From NCBI GenBank assembly GCA_044233745.1, contig JBIIJN010000073.1:1-13772 (forward strand): a stretch of DNA of 13,772 bases, given 5' to 3'. The DNA comes from UBA6165 sp044233745 (GTDB lineage Bacteria; Bacteroidota; Bacteroidia; Flavobacteriales_D; Crocinitomicaceae). The position numbers and the translations under genes were made by a program. Of this stretch, positions 1 to 7,757 are shown piece by piece. The stretch's first letter is position 1; the number at the start of each line of letters is the position of its first letter. Below the pieces are notes generated by a model. The model saw only the letters and a program-made list of their open reading frames with translations. It made no database searches and was not told where the DNA came from.

Positions 1-954
1 CCCTTGAATTTGGTGGCACACAAAATTGCGCCCGCCATTGCAACTAAATCACCTATCATTCTCAAACCATCTTCCAAAACACCACTGACCGCCTTGCTTT
101 TGGCAGAAGTGATTGATGGCGCGGGGTTACCAAAGGGAGCGCTTTCTGTTTTACCATGTTCGAGAGCAGTGGGTGATATTTTGGTTCATCACGAAGATAT
201 TCAAGTGCTCAGTTTTACAGGTTCGCCAGAAATTGGTTGGGACATGAAAAATCGTGCGGGCAAGAAAAAAGTGGTGCTAGAATTGGGCGGAAATGCCGCT
301 GCTTTGGTGCTTTCAGATGCTGATTTAAACCACGCTGTTAATCAACTTGTTGTTGGTGCTTTTGCCTACAGCGGACAAGTTTGTATTCACACCCAGCGCA
401 TATATGTGCATGCAAGTATTTTTGAAAAGTTCCTCGAAAAGTTCATTGCGCAAACACGAACCTTGAACATTGGGGCTCCCGAAAATCCAGAGACTGATTT
501 CTCTTACATGATTGACGAAGCCAATGCCCTGCGAATTGAAAAGTGGCTCAGCGAAGCCAAAAATGCGGGTGCTGAAATCCGATTTGGAGGCACAAGAAAA
601 TCCAACTTCTTCGACCCTACAATTGTAAGCAACACGCAAAAAGGCATGCGCATCCACGATGAAGAAGTTTTCGGACCCGTGGTATGCATCAATGCTTTTT
701 CAGATTTAAAAGAAGCTTTAGCACAAGTCAACAACTCCCGCTTTGGTTTACAAGCAGCCATTTTCACTGAGCACCAACCGAGTATTGAGCTCTGTTTTTC
801 AAATTTAGAAGTGGGTGGAGTGATTTTAAATCGTGCAACCACATTCCGAACTGATCAAATGCCTTACGGTGGCGTAAAAGATTCTGGATTTGGTCGCGAA
901 GGTGTGAAATATGCGATGATGGATTACTTGGATGGGAAAGTTTTGGTGTTTTAA
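1..954 (+). CDS. Aldehyde dehydrogenase family protein, 3' part (5' end outside window)
   Basis: This is the C-terminal 317 residues of an NAD(P)-dependent aldehyde dehydrogenase, which oxidises an aldehyde to the carboxylic acid. The reading frame is open from base 1, so the TTG at position 4 is not a true start. Visible family motifs, numbered from base 1, are the cofactor-binding KPSSKTP (about 22-28), FTGS (about 72-75), ELGG with the general-base Glu at about 94, the nucleophilic Cys at about 128 in SGQVCIHTQ, and EEVFGPVV near 221. The C-terminal PYGGVKDSGFGREG signature is intact and the end looks natural. The ELGGNAA variant and the C-terminal signature resemble the lactaldehyde/glycolaldehyde-like ALDH branch, but the substrate cannot be fixed. 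It lies 44 bp before the phosphatase gene on the same strand, and that gene has its own promoter element. Confidence 0.93.
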   Translation, partial: PLNLVAHKIAPAIATKSPIILKPSSKTPLTALLLAEVIDGAGLPKGALSVLPCSRAVGDILVHHEDIQVLSFTGSPEIGWDMKNRAGKKKVVLELGGNAAALVLSDADLNHAVNQLVVGAFAYSGQVCIHTQRIYVHASIFEKFLEKFIAQTRTLNIGAPENPETDFSYMIDEANALRIEKWLSEAKNAGAEIRFGGTRKSNFFDPTIVSNTQKGMRIHDEEVFGPVVCINAFSDLKEALAQVNNSRFGLQAAIFTEHQPSIELCFSNLEVGGVILNRATTFRTDQMPYGGVKDSGFGREGVKYAMMDYLDGKVLVF

Positions 955-986
955 ACTATACGCCAGAATTTATTACCAAATCCTCC

Positions 987-994
987 TATCTTTG
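987..994 (+). promoter_or_regulatory. Bacteroidota -7 promoter element (TATCTTTG) for the Ppx/GppA gene
   Basis: TATCTTTG matches the TAnnTTTG element recognised by the primary sigma factor of Bacteroidota. It ends only 4 nt before the ATG at 999, so transcription would start at or within a few bases of the start codon. No convincing -33 TTTG is seen about 20 bp upstream. The promoter call therefore rests on the -7 element and its position. Confidence 0.6.
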
Positions 995-998
995 CCCT

Positions 999-1883
999 AT
1001 GATATACGGGGCGATAGATATTGGCACAAATGCTGCGCGACTATTGGTTGGTGAGGTCGTGATAGAAGAAAAAACCACATTCATCCGAAAAGTTTCCTAC
1101 ACACGAATTCCTTTACGATTGGGGTACGATGTGTTTGAAAACGGTGAAATATCTCCCGAAAAAGAAGTCGATTTCATCAAAACTTTACAGTCTTTTAAAC
1201 TCATTGCTGAGGTTTTCAAAGTGCGTGGATTACGCGCTTGTGCCACCAGTGCCATGCGTGAAGCCAAAAATGGAGTTGAGATTCAAAAACGCATTTTAGA
1301 GGAAACAGGAATCAACCTAGAAATCATTGACGGCGATGAAGAAGCACGTATGATTTTTGGGACATTCAGCTTGCTCAACATCAACAAAGACGTGGCTTAC
1401 GTGGTTATTGATGTTGGTGGTGGCTCGTCTGAAGTAACGCTTTTTGACAATGGCGTGAAAGTGGCTGAAAAGTCGTTTAAAGTGGGTACCATTCGTATGC
1501 TCAAAGAAAAAACCAGCGAAAAAGTATGGAATGAAATTGAAGATTGGATTACGGAAAACACCAATCCGAAATACACCTATCGCATTTATGGTACAGGTGG
1601 AAACATCAACAAATGCCACAAACTTCTTGGAAAACAATTGGATGAACCCATTTCCTACCGCGAATTGGATGAACTATTTGATAATTTGAGCAAGCTAACA
1701 GTTACAAAGCGCATGTTCAAATACCAATTGAAAGAAGACCGTGCAGACGTGATTGTGCCCGCTTTACAAATCTTCAAGCACATCATGCGCAGTATGAAAG
1801 CCAAAGAAATTATGGTGCCTAAAATCGGTTTGGTGGATGGATTGATTTTCGACCAATATGCGCACGAAATGAAAGAAGAATAA
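999..1883 (+). CDS. Ppx/GppA family phosphatase (exopolyphosphatase / pppGpp phosphohydrolase)
   Basis: This 294-residue cytoplasmic protein belongs to the ASKHA-fold Ppx/GppA family, which removes terminal phosphate from inorganic polyphosphate or converts pppGpp to ppGpp. Seen in the sequence: the N-terminal phosphate-1 loop AIDIGTNAARLL (5-16), the CATSAMREAKNG segment (81-92), the acidic DGDEEAR motif (111-117) that carries the likely catalytic Glu, the phosphate-2 loop VIDVGGGSSE (136-145), YGTGGNI (197-203) and the late DRADVIVPAL motif (247-256). It has the short two-domain length common in Bacteroidota and lacks the C-terminal HD-like extension of E. coli Ppx and GppA. The ATG at 999 is chosen because family homology begins at residue 2-3. 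The gene ends 24 bp before the shared terminator. Motifs alone do not decide between polyphosphate and pppGpp as substrate. Confidence 0.92.
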   Translation: MIYGAIDIGTNAARLLVGEVVIEEKTTFIRKVSYTRIPLRLGYDVFENGEISPEKEVDFIKTLQSFKLIAEVFKVRGLRACATSAMREAKNGVEIQKRILEETGINLEIIDGDEEARMIFGTFSLLNINKDVAYVVIDVGGGSSEVTLFDNGVKVAEKSFKVGTIRMLKEKTSEKVWNEIEDWITENTNPKYTYRIYGTGGNINKCHKLLGKQLDEPISYRELDELFDNLSKLTVTKRMFKYQLKEDRADVIVPALQIFKHIMRSMKAKEIMVPKIGLVDGLIFDQYAHEMKEE

Positions 1884-1906
1884 ACAGCAATATTCGATTC
1901 ATAAAT

Positions 1907-1944
1907 ACTAAAAAACCCTGAACTTGCATTCAGGGTTTTTTAGT
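1907..1944. terminator. Bidirectional rho-independent-type terminator between convergent genes
   Basis: A perfect 16-bp stem (1907-1922 with 1929-1944) encloses the 6-nt loop CTTGCA. The core is AAAAAACCCTGAA paired with TTCAGGGTTTTTT, so each strand reads a GC-containing stem followed by a T run. It sits 24 bp after the stop of the Ppx/GppA gene and 21 bp past the stop of the convergent giant gene, exactly where both transcripts need to end. Confidence 0.9.
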
Positions 1945-1964
1945 TATAACTAGATAATCACTTT

Positions 1965-4900
1965 TTAATTTGGACGCCCGCCACCGCCAGAATTTGGAAC
2001 GGAATTGCCTCCTCCTTCTCTGCCACCAGAACCAGCTGGTTTACTATTTGTTGGCTTGGTTGGAGCAGGAGCAGTAGGTTGTGGAGCGCTATTTGGCTTG
2101 GTTTGTTGCGGATTAGTAGGCTGTGGGTTACTCGGCTTTGTGGGCTGAGGATTAGTCGGGCGCGGATTGTTTGGACGATTTTGTGGCGGATTCGCTGGAT
2201 TTTGATTTCTGCCCGCCTCTTCGCATGGACTTGGTGGACGCTGATCGCCAGTACCGCTCAAAGGTGCCATATTTGTAGTAATACAAATCATCCATTGACC
2301 AGGTGCTGCAGGGTCGTTTTTGGTTACTTTGACCTGAACGTTGCCCGTAAACAAATAGTATCTGTTGGCCTGAATCACAAAAGGCTGACCATTTACAGTC
2401 ACATTGCCACCACCACTTACAGAATAGAAATAAACACTGGAAGCCGAACCATCATAGGTGAAATTGTTGTTATTTGCCAAATCATTTCTGTTGAAAGTAC
2501 CTGAAGGCGTAACCATACAAAATTCCCACGAAGCACTTCTCAAACTAAAGAACGGTCCACATGGCGCTGCCAATGCACACTCATTGTTGTAAGAGGTATT
2601 TGGGAAATAAGCACCATAATTCGGTCCGTCATTGCTGCTGTTGCAACCTGATTTCACCCAAACCCCAATAATACATTTGCCAGCGTTGGCTCCAGTACCA
2701 GAAAGGGTTCTTGTTTTACCCACCAAGTTGTTGAACTGCTGTGTTGTATTGTCATGGAACTTCAAAACAACGTTGTTCAAATTCAAGTTACTCGTTACAG
2801 TTACCGTTTTCTGACCGTTGCTATAGGCGTTGGTGATAATAGGCATACAGTTCTGGTTGTTGTTTCCAACTTGAGCATTTGTAGTATCTGCACCAGGATT
2901 TGTATCCGTTCCAGGTGTTGGGATAGGTTCACATGGACTTGTAGGGCGATTATGAACACCATAAGTTGGTGCTTCAGAGGCATTGAAACATACATTCCAT
3001 GCGCCATTTTGCTTGTTCACCAAGATTTGAATACTTCCTTTAAACAAGTAGTAAACCCCTGCTTGCACCGCGTAAGGAACGCCATTCACCATCACTTCAC
3101 CAGAATTGGCTGGCACAAAGAAAAGCTGCGTTGCTGTTCCTTGATAAGTGAAGTTTGGATTGGCATTTAAGGAATTCGTATTAAATGTTCCTGAAGGTGT
3201 TACCATACAGAATTGCCATTCAACACTTCCAGGATTGATATTTACCCCGCATTCTGGCGTTGTCTGACATGTGCCTGAATAAGCCGTGTTTGGTATCCAT
3301 TCTCCAACATTATTTCCAGAAACGTTTTCGTTGCAACCTGATTTCACCCAAACGCCAACAATACATTTTTTGTCGTTTCCGGCGCCACCTTGGAAAGTGC
3401 CACTTAATCCGCTCAAATTGTTGAATGCCTGTGTGGTGTTATCGTGGAATTTCAAAACAACACTGATTAATTCTTTGGTGCTGCTCACTGAAACCGATTT
3501 ATGGTTAGAGGCAAATACAGCCCCAACAGCTGGCATACAATTAATCGGGTCGTCAACCGATGCGGATTCGTGGTGCACCTCAGCTTGGCCAATAGTCACA
3601 CCAGCGCTATTCTGACCTTTCATTTCCAAAACAAACTCCGAATTGTTGTTGTCGAAAACAACTGGCACGCTAAAGTGAACCTGACCATCAATCATTTGTC
3701 CGTTGAAATTAGACAAAGCCTGTCCATTCAACTTGGCTGAAGCTTGAGAAATACTAGTCAAATTGGTAATATAACCCGTAAAAGTAAAGCTCGACTGATC
3801 TGTATTGTATTGTGGTACCAAAGGATTTGTGAAAATCACAGCTGGTCGAATCACCACAACTGGTTTCGTATAAACCACTACTTTGTTATCGCTGGCTGTA
3901 CCGTCGTTATTCTGAGCGGTAACCACAACAACATTCTGGCCTTCATTCCATGTTTGTTCCCAAGTTACCAAATGCGAAGATGGGTTGAAGTTGAACTGCA
4001 CGCTTGCGCCATTCACAGTTACCTGGATTTGGCTCGAACTGGTAACGTTCAATACTTCAGCCACTACCGTCATTGTTGCTTCTTGTGTATTAAATGGTGA
4101 AGCCTCTGGTTGATTGATGTCCACAATTGGTGGTGTTGGCACCACTGGAACTTGATACGTTGCCTTGATTGTAAATGTCTCTGAACCACAAGAATTGGTC
4201 GCAGTAACCACAAAGTTGTTCATTCCTTGTAGCATTAAAACGTTCATGTTGAAATTGCCATTTACAGGTTGATAAACAAAATTGATTGGCGCACCGTTGC
4301 GCGTCACTGTGATGGATTGAGCATTGGTAACATTCAAAATAGTACCGCTCAAATTGAAGTCAGGGCTATTCACTGTTGAACCATTGGCCACATTGCTTGA
4401 TAAATTCAATTCAGGTTCACTGCATGTTGTTCTTTGAACCGTCCATTGGGCAATACCTTTTCCACACAAGTTGATGGATTCAAAACGCAACACATTGGAA
4501 CCAATCACAAGTTGAGCCGTAGCGGTCAAAACTTGAGTTGCTGGGTCGAAAGTGAATGGCTGCGTGTTGCCATTTACATAGAATGCAATTTCGGAAGCAT
4601 TGTTGATGTACATCGTTGAGGCACTCACTGCAATACTTGTTTCTTGCGTTTGAATCTGCGTGCTCTGAGGAGCAATTGCATTTATCGCTGGCGCATGACA
4701 CGGTGCTTCGGGCTCATACACATACAAGAACGTAAGACGCTTTTTGCCACAGCCATTGTTCACCAAAATTTCAGCAACGTTGTTTCCGAGGCCTAATGTC
4801 AATGAACCATTGATCTTGTTGGTTGCACTGTTGTAGGTCCAACCCTGAACCGCAGTACCATTCAAGAGCACGGTGATTTGGTTTACATTGCTTACATGAT

Positions 4901-7634
4901 TCAACGTGGCCTCATAAGAAACCGATGCGTTTTGAACCGCATTATTCAATGATGTTGGGATATTCAACACAACTGTTGGCGGATTACACGGAGCCACAGG
5001 CACTTGGTAATTTACATTGATAGTTTCACTATCCACACCCGCAGCATTTGAGCCCGTTACCGTAAACAAATTTAGACCAGAAATAAGCGAAGTTTGAAGA
5101 GAGACCGTCATTGTGTTAACATTCCACGACCAAAGATTGCTGGCTACTGTTTGCCCATTCATCATCACTTGAATTTGCTCTTTGCTGCTCACATTAGTTA
5201 CTGTAGCCGTCATTTCGTATGATGCTACACTAACCGTTTGTCCAGCAACAGCAGGATTAACAAAGGTAACCACAGGCGGATTCAATTGCACCACTTGCTT
5301 GTAGTTGATTTGTTGAGAAGCCTGCGCTTGACCTGCGCTGTTTGTTCCTTTTACCACAACCGTATTGATGCCCGGATTTAAATTGGCAACAAAATCTACT
5401 TGGTGTGTACTCGGATTGAACACAAAATTACTGATGTTTTGATTGTTTACCAATACTTGTACACCCGCTTGTGTTTCTACATTCAATACTGTAGCATTCA
5501 CAGCAATTGAACTTTGTGTAGATAACGCAGGATTGCCTTGTGGACTGTTGATTACCACAACTGGTGGCATCACTGGGTTGTGAGGTGTGTAAACAATAAT
5601 TGTAGTTTCATCATCAAATCCAGCATTGTTGGTTGCCTTGATGCGTACTGTGTTCGACCCCATTTGCAATCCAGTAGTAAACTGTACCACATTAGATGAA
5701 TTGTTGAAACTGAAATTCGAAACCTGCACATTATTCACCCAAACCTGTATTTGAGATTGCGTAGTAACATTTTGTACAACCGCAGAAACATTGTGAGAAG
5801 CAACAATAGTATTGTACGGACTCACGGCCGGGTCGATAAACGTTACCACTGGTGGAATTTGTGGTGCCGACTGTGCATAAATCACAGTGATATTTTTAGC
5901 ATCCGTTCCAACTGAATTGTACGCACTGATTTGAATGTTGTTTGCACCAACCATCAAAGGCGTATTGAAACTAACCGTTGAATTGTTGGCATTGAAAGTG
6001 AAGCCAGATTGCGGCAGCACTTGTCCATTCACGCTTACCGTAATATTTTGTTTACTGCTCACATTGTACACATTCGCTGCAACCTGTGTAGATGGCATAG
6101 TCACCTGAATGGTGCTTGTAGTTGGGGCAGTAAATTGAACCACTGGCGGAGGCAAAACTTGCGGACGCGTGTAAACAATTACCGTTTGTTTTGAATCAGA
6201 ACCCACCTGATTGGTAGCAGTAATCACAATTGTGTTGTTGCCCTCAACCAAGTTCAAATTGGCATTAAGTTGATTGTTTTGATTGGTAAAAGTGAATCCT
6301 GAGAACAACATACCATTCACGGTCATTTGAATTTGCTCGCGACCTGTAATATTCAATACTTGAGCTTGCAAATTGAAACCGGGTTGCTCAACAGTATGCG
6401 GGCTAAATGATGGATTGGTAATGGACACAATTGGAGGAGGCATCACTGGAGGAGGATTGTTGGGCACAACCGGTGGTTGAAACACAATAATTCTGCTATC
6501 CGTTACCGAGCCACAATTGTTAGACACCGTAATTTCTACTAAGTTCTGCCCTGGATTCAACAAAACCTGGCTTTGAAAAACACCAGAACTCTCATTGTAT
6601 GAATAATTCGAATTGAACTGTCCATTCACACGCATCGTGATTTGATTGCGGTTGTTAATGTTTCTGATATCGGCACGTACAACAACCGTTTGCATCGCTG
6701 TTGTATGATGGCTATAAATGGGCTCTGTGAAAGCTACTGTAGGACTAAAACAAGGCGCAGGTTGAACAGGCTGAGGATTAACGGGAGGCGTGTAAGGACG
6801 TGCTCCTCTCAAGTACCACTTCAAATAAAAACCCGTGTAGTGATACAAATCGTTAGTGCCTGTAGCGGCACCAGCGTTGTTGTAATCCAAACCATCCCAC
6901 AAATCGGTGCGGGTAAAAGTTGTTTTATGCTCAATACCAATGGTAACACGAGAGCCCAATTGACGACCAATTCCAAAACCAACATGAGGCATCCAATTTA
7001 CATTGACACCATCTGTGCTGCCCTCTAATGCTGTTTCATGCGAATTATCCAAAAAGCTGTTGATGTTGTCTTCAGAAAAATTATTATTCAATTGCGTATA
7101 ATCATATTGACCCGTATTAAACAAATCATCAGAAGTATAATTGGCCTTAGACCTCCAAAATGTTACTCCCAATCCACCAAAGAGATAAAAATCCCATTTT
7201 GTGGCTTCGCGTAAACGATTGAAGTGCATCACCAATTCCAAATTGAATTCAGCCTGTGTATTTCTAAAATTTCTGAGCACACTAGAATCCGCTGCATAAT
7301 AATTGAAAGCAGGATTCAAGTTGCCATTGAGCACTTTGTCGTTTGGACTAACATAAGTCAATTTTCTGTCTAAACCTTCCCATGTGCCAATAAGAAAGCG
7401 CCCTCTTAAATCGAAAAAAACTGGACTGCCTTGTCGATAAAAATAGGATTTCCCAAGGGTAAAACCACCGGCGTTCAAAAACTCATTGCGCACATTGGAT
7501 GTATGCCATGTGCCACCATAATTCAAACTGAAAAACCAATTTGAATGGTTGTCGTATCGTAAAGGGTTCCTTTGCTGAGCAAAAGTATTGGACCCCATGA
7601 TAAACAGAATCAGGTAAAATAATATTCGTTTCAT
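1965..7634 (-). CDS. Giant exported protein: N-terminal outer-membrane barrel, 11 Ig-like repeats, 2 Cys-rich modules, Pro/Gly tail
   Basis: This is a 1,889-residue cell-envelope protein that I cannot assign to a named family. The start chosen is the ATG at 7634. It begins a clear signal peptide (MKR, hydrophobic 4-13, likely cleavage after NTFA at 19), while the in-frame ATG 39 bp upstream would put 13 polar residues before it. Residues about 25-283 alternate in the manner of an outer-membrane beta-barrel, with about eight candidate strands and a closing strand near FYLKWYLRG. A proline-rich linker follows. Eleven repeats of about 97 residues span about 295-1360, then two cysteine-rich modules (1366-1568 and 1596-1804), then a Pro/Asn/Thr-rich and finally Gly-rich tail (about 1814-1889). 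No T9SS C-terminal sorting domain is visible. By architecture it is probably a surface adhesin or stalk, which is inference. The frame is unbroken. It is transcribed divergently from a T9SS cargo/PorP pair. Confidence 0.9.
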   Translation of the reverse strand: MKRILFYLILFIMGSNTFAQQRNPLRYDNHSNWFFSLNYGGTWHTSNVRNEFLNAGGFTLGKSYFYRQGSPVFFDLRGRFLIGTWEGLDRKLTYVSPNDKVLNGNLNPAFNYYAADSSVLRNFRNTQAEFNLELVMHFNRLREATKWDFYLFGGLGVTFWRSKANYTSDDLFNTGQYDYTQLNNNFSEDNINSFLDNSHETALEGSTDGVNVNWMPHVGFGIGRQLGSRVTIGIEHKTTFTRTDLWDGLDYNNAGAATGTNDLYHYTGFYLKWYLRGARPYTPPVNPQPVQPAPCFSPTVAFTEPIYSHHTTAMQTVVVRADIRNINNRNQITMRVNGQFNSNYSYNESSGVFQSQVLLNPGQNLVEITVSNNCGSVTDSRIIVFQPPVVPNNPPPVMPPPIVSITNPSFSPHTVEQPGFNLQAQVLNITGREQIQMTVNGMLFSGFTFTNQNNQLNANLNLVEGNNTIVITATNQVGSDSKQTVIVYTRPQVLPPPVVQFTAPTTSTIQVTMPSTQVAANVYNVSSKQNITVSVNGQVLPQSGFTFNANNSTVSFNTPLMVGANNIQISAYNSVGTDAKNITVIYAQSAPQIPPVVTFIDPAVSPYNTIVASHNVSAVVQNVTTQSQIQVWVNNVQVSNFSFNNSSNVVQFTTGLQMGSNTVRIKATNNAGFDDETTIIVYTPHNPVMPPVVVINSPQGNPALSTQSSIAVNATVLNVETQAGVQVLVNNQNISNFVFNPSTHQVDFVANLNPGINTVVVKGTNSAGQAQASQQINYKQVVQLNPPVVTFVNPAVAGQTVSVASYEMTATVTNVSSKEQIQVMMNGQTVASNLWSWNVNTMTVSLQTSLISGLNLFTVTGSNAAGVDSETINVNYQVPVAPCNPPTVVLNIPTSLNNAVQNASVSYEATLNHVSNVNQITVLLNGTAVQGWTYNSATNKINGSLTLGLGNNVAEILVNNGCGKKRLTFLYVYEPEAPCHAPAINAIAPQSTQIQTQETSIAVSASTMYINNASEIAFYVNGNTQPFTFDPATQVLTATAQLVIGSNVLRFESINLCGKGIAQWTVQRTTCSEPELNLSSNVANGSTVNSPDFNLSGTILNVTNAQSITVTRNGAPINFVYQPVNGNFNMNVLMLQGMNNFVVTATNSCGSETFTIKATYQVPVVPTPPIVDINQPEASPFNTQEATMTVVAEVLNVTSSSQIQVTVNGASVQFNFNPSSHLVTWEQTWNEGQNVVVVTAQNNDGTASDNKVVVYTKPVVVIRPAVIFTNPLVPQYNTDQSSFTFTGYITNLTSISQASAKLNGQALSNFNGQMIDGQVHFSVPVVFDNNNSEFVLEMKGQNSAGVTIGQAEVHHESASVDDPINCMPAVGAVFASNHKSVSVSSTKELISVVLKFHDNTTQAFNNLSGLSGTFQGGAGNDKKCIVGVWVKSGCNENVSGNNVGEWIPNTAYSGTCQTTPECGVNINPGSVEWQFCMVTPSGTFNTNSLNANPNFTYQGTATQLFFVPANSGEVMVNGVPYAVQAGVYYLFKGSIQILVNKQNGAWNVCFNASEAPTYGVHNRPTSPCEPIPTPGTDTNPGADTTNAQVGNNNQNCMPIITNAYSNGQKTVTVTSNLNLNNVVLKFHDNTTQQFNNLVGKTRTLSGTGANAGKCIIGVWVKSGCNSSNDGPNYGAYFPNTSYNNECALAAPCGPFFSLRSASWEFCMVTPSGTFNRNDLANNNNFTYDGSASSVYFYSVSGGGNVTVNGQPFVIQANRYYLFTGNVQVKVTKNDPAAPGQWMICITTNMAPLSGTGDQRPPSPCEEAGRNQNPANPPQNRPNNPRPTNPQPTKPSNPQPTNPQQTKPNSAPQPTAPAPTKPTNSKPAGSGGREGGGNSVPNSGGGGRPN
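2055..2200 (-). repeat. Low-complexity Pro/Asn/Gln/Thr repeat coding the tail of the giant protein
   Basis: This DNA encodes repeated short units of the type NPQPT, NPRPT and TKP near residues 1814-1865, followed downstream by a Gly-rich end (GGREGGGN, SGGGGRPN). The units are imperfect at DNA level (variants of ggattagtaggctgtgg on the + strand), so unit number could vary between strains. Such tails are usually unstructured; a wall- or surface-associated or glycosylated linker is possible but is not shown by the sequence. Confidence 0.65.
2223..2849 (-). repeat. Second copy (D2) of the Cys-rich C-terminal module in the giant protein
   Basis: Residues 1596-1804 form the second of two tandem modules whose first cysteines lie exactly 230 residues (690 bp) apart. 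Shared motifs are NCMP, VVLKFHDNTTQxFNNL, CIxGVWVKSGCN, WxFCMVTPSGTFN, a YYLF near the end and a closing SPCE. All eight cysteines are conserved between copies, which suggests four disulfides per module. I do not recognise the family. Confidence 0.8.
2931..3539 (-). repeat. First copy (D1) of the Cys-rich C-terminal module in the giant protein
   Basis: Residues 1366-1568 form the first of the two modules. It carries the same eight cysteines and the same core motifs as D2. A 27-residue Pro/Thr/Gly/Asn linker joins D1 to D2. At DNA level 3330-3368 matches 2640-2678 of D2 at 37 of 39 positions, while most of the rest of the two modules has diverged. Confidence 0.8.
3560..6752 (-). repeat. Eleven tandem Ig-like domains (about 97 residues each) in the giant protein
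   Basis: Starting points by residue are approximately 295, 396, 493, 591, 688, 784, 881, 978, 1070, 1167 and 1261. The shared pattern is PPVVxFxxP at the start, then NVTxxxQIxVxVNG, then FxFN, then LxxGxNxVxIxAxNxxG, and a closing IxVY before a proline-rich linker. This is the pattern of bacterial Ig-like/glucodextranase-B-like beta-sandwich domains that form rod-shaped stalks. Repeats 1, 7, 8 and 9 carry a paired cysteine (start Cys and NxCG Cys); the others carry neither. Confidence 0.85.
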
Positions 7635-7698
7635 AATAGTTGATTTTGAATGTTCAAGTTCGCCTTTGCACACACTGTGCCATTTTCAGAAAACGCGG

Positions 7699-7706
7699 CA
7701 AAGATA
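7699..7706 (-). promoter_or_regulatory. -7 promoter element (TATCTTTG) for the giant gene
   Basis: On the - strand this reads TATCTTTG, a full match to TAnnTTTG. Transcription would start near 7693, giving a leader of about 60 nt before the ATG at 7634. No clear -33 TTTG is visible. The leader has no Shine-Dalgarno sequence near the start, which is usual for Bacteroidota. Confidence 0.6.
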
Positions 7707-7729
7707 AATAAAGATTAACATTTTTTTAT

Positions 7730-7737
7730 TAATTTTG
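7730..7737 (+). promoter_or_regulatory. -7 promoter element (TAATTTTG) for the CHU_C/PorP operon
   Basis: TAATTTTG matches TAnnTTTG and lies 20 nt before the ATG at 7758, predicting a leader of about 15 nt. It is back-to-back with the - strand element at 7699-7706. Only a 23-bp AT-rich spacer separates the two, so their upstream regions overlap. No clear -33 box is seen. Confidence 0.55.
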
Positions 7738-7757
7738 AACTTCCATTATAGGCTCCA

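Noticed and set aside
4..6. TTG at position 4 as the start of the aldehyde dehydrogenase gene
   Set aside because: The frame is open to base 1, family homology continues upstream (the preceding Pro-Leu belongs to the conserved region) and the N-terminal domain is missing, so the gene is cut by the window edge.
2079..4100. Several open frames of 100-141 codons on the + strand opposite the giant gene
   Set aside because: They lie inside a conserved, repeat-structured coding region on the other strand, repeat where that gene repeats (for example 2632-2814 and 3286-3615), and show no domain features or promoters.
3560..6752. Regular spacing of similar sequence about every 290 bp, suggesting a repeat array such as CRISPR
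   Set aside because: The period is about 97 codons, the units are diverged and all in frame, and no identical short repeats with unique spacers exist; they are Ig-like protein domains.
7635..7673. An upstream in-frame ATG that would lengthen the giant protein by 13 residues
   Set aside because: It would place polar residues (CKGELEHSKSTI) ahead of an otherwise perfect signal peptide; the ATG at 7634 fits export much better.
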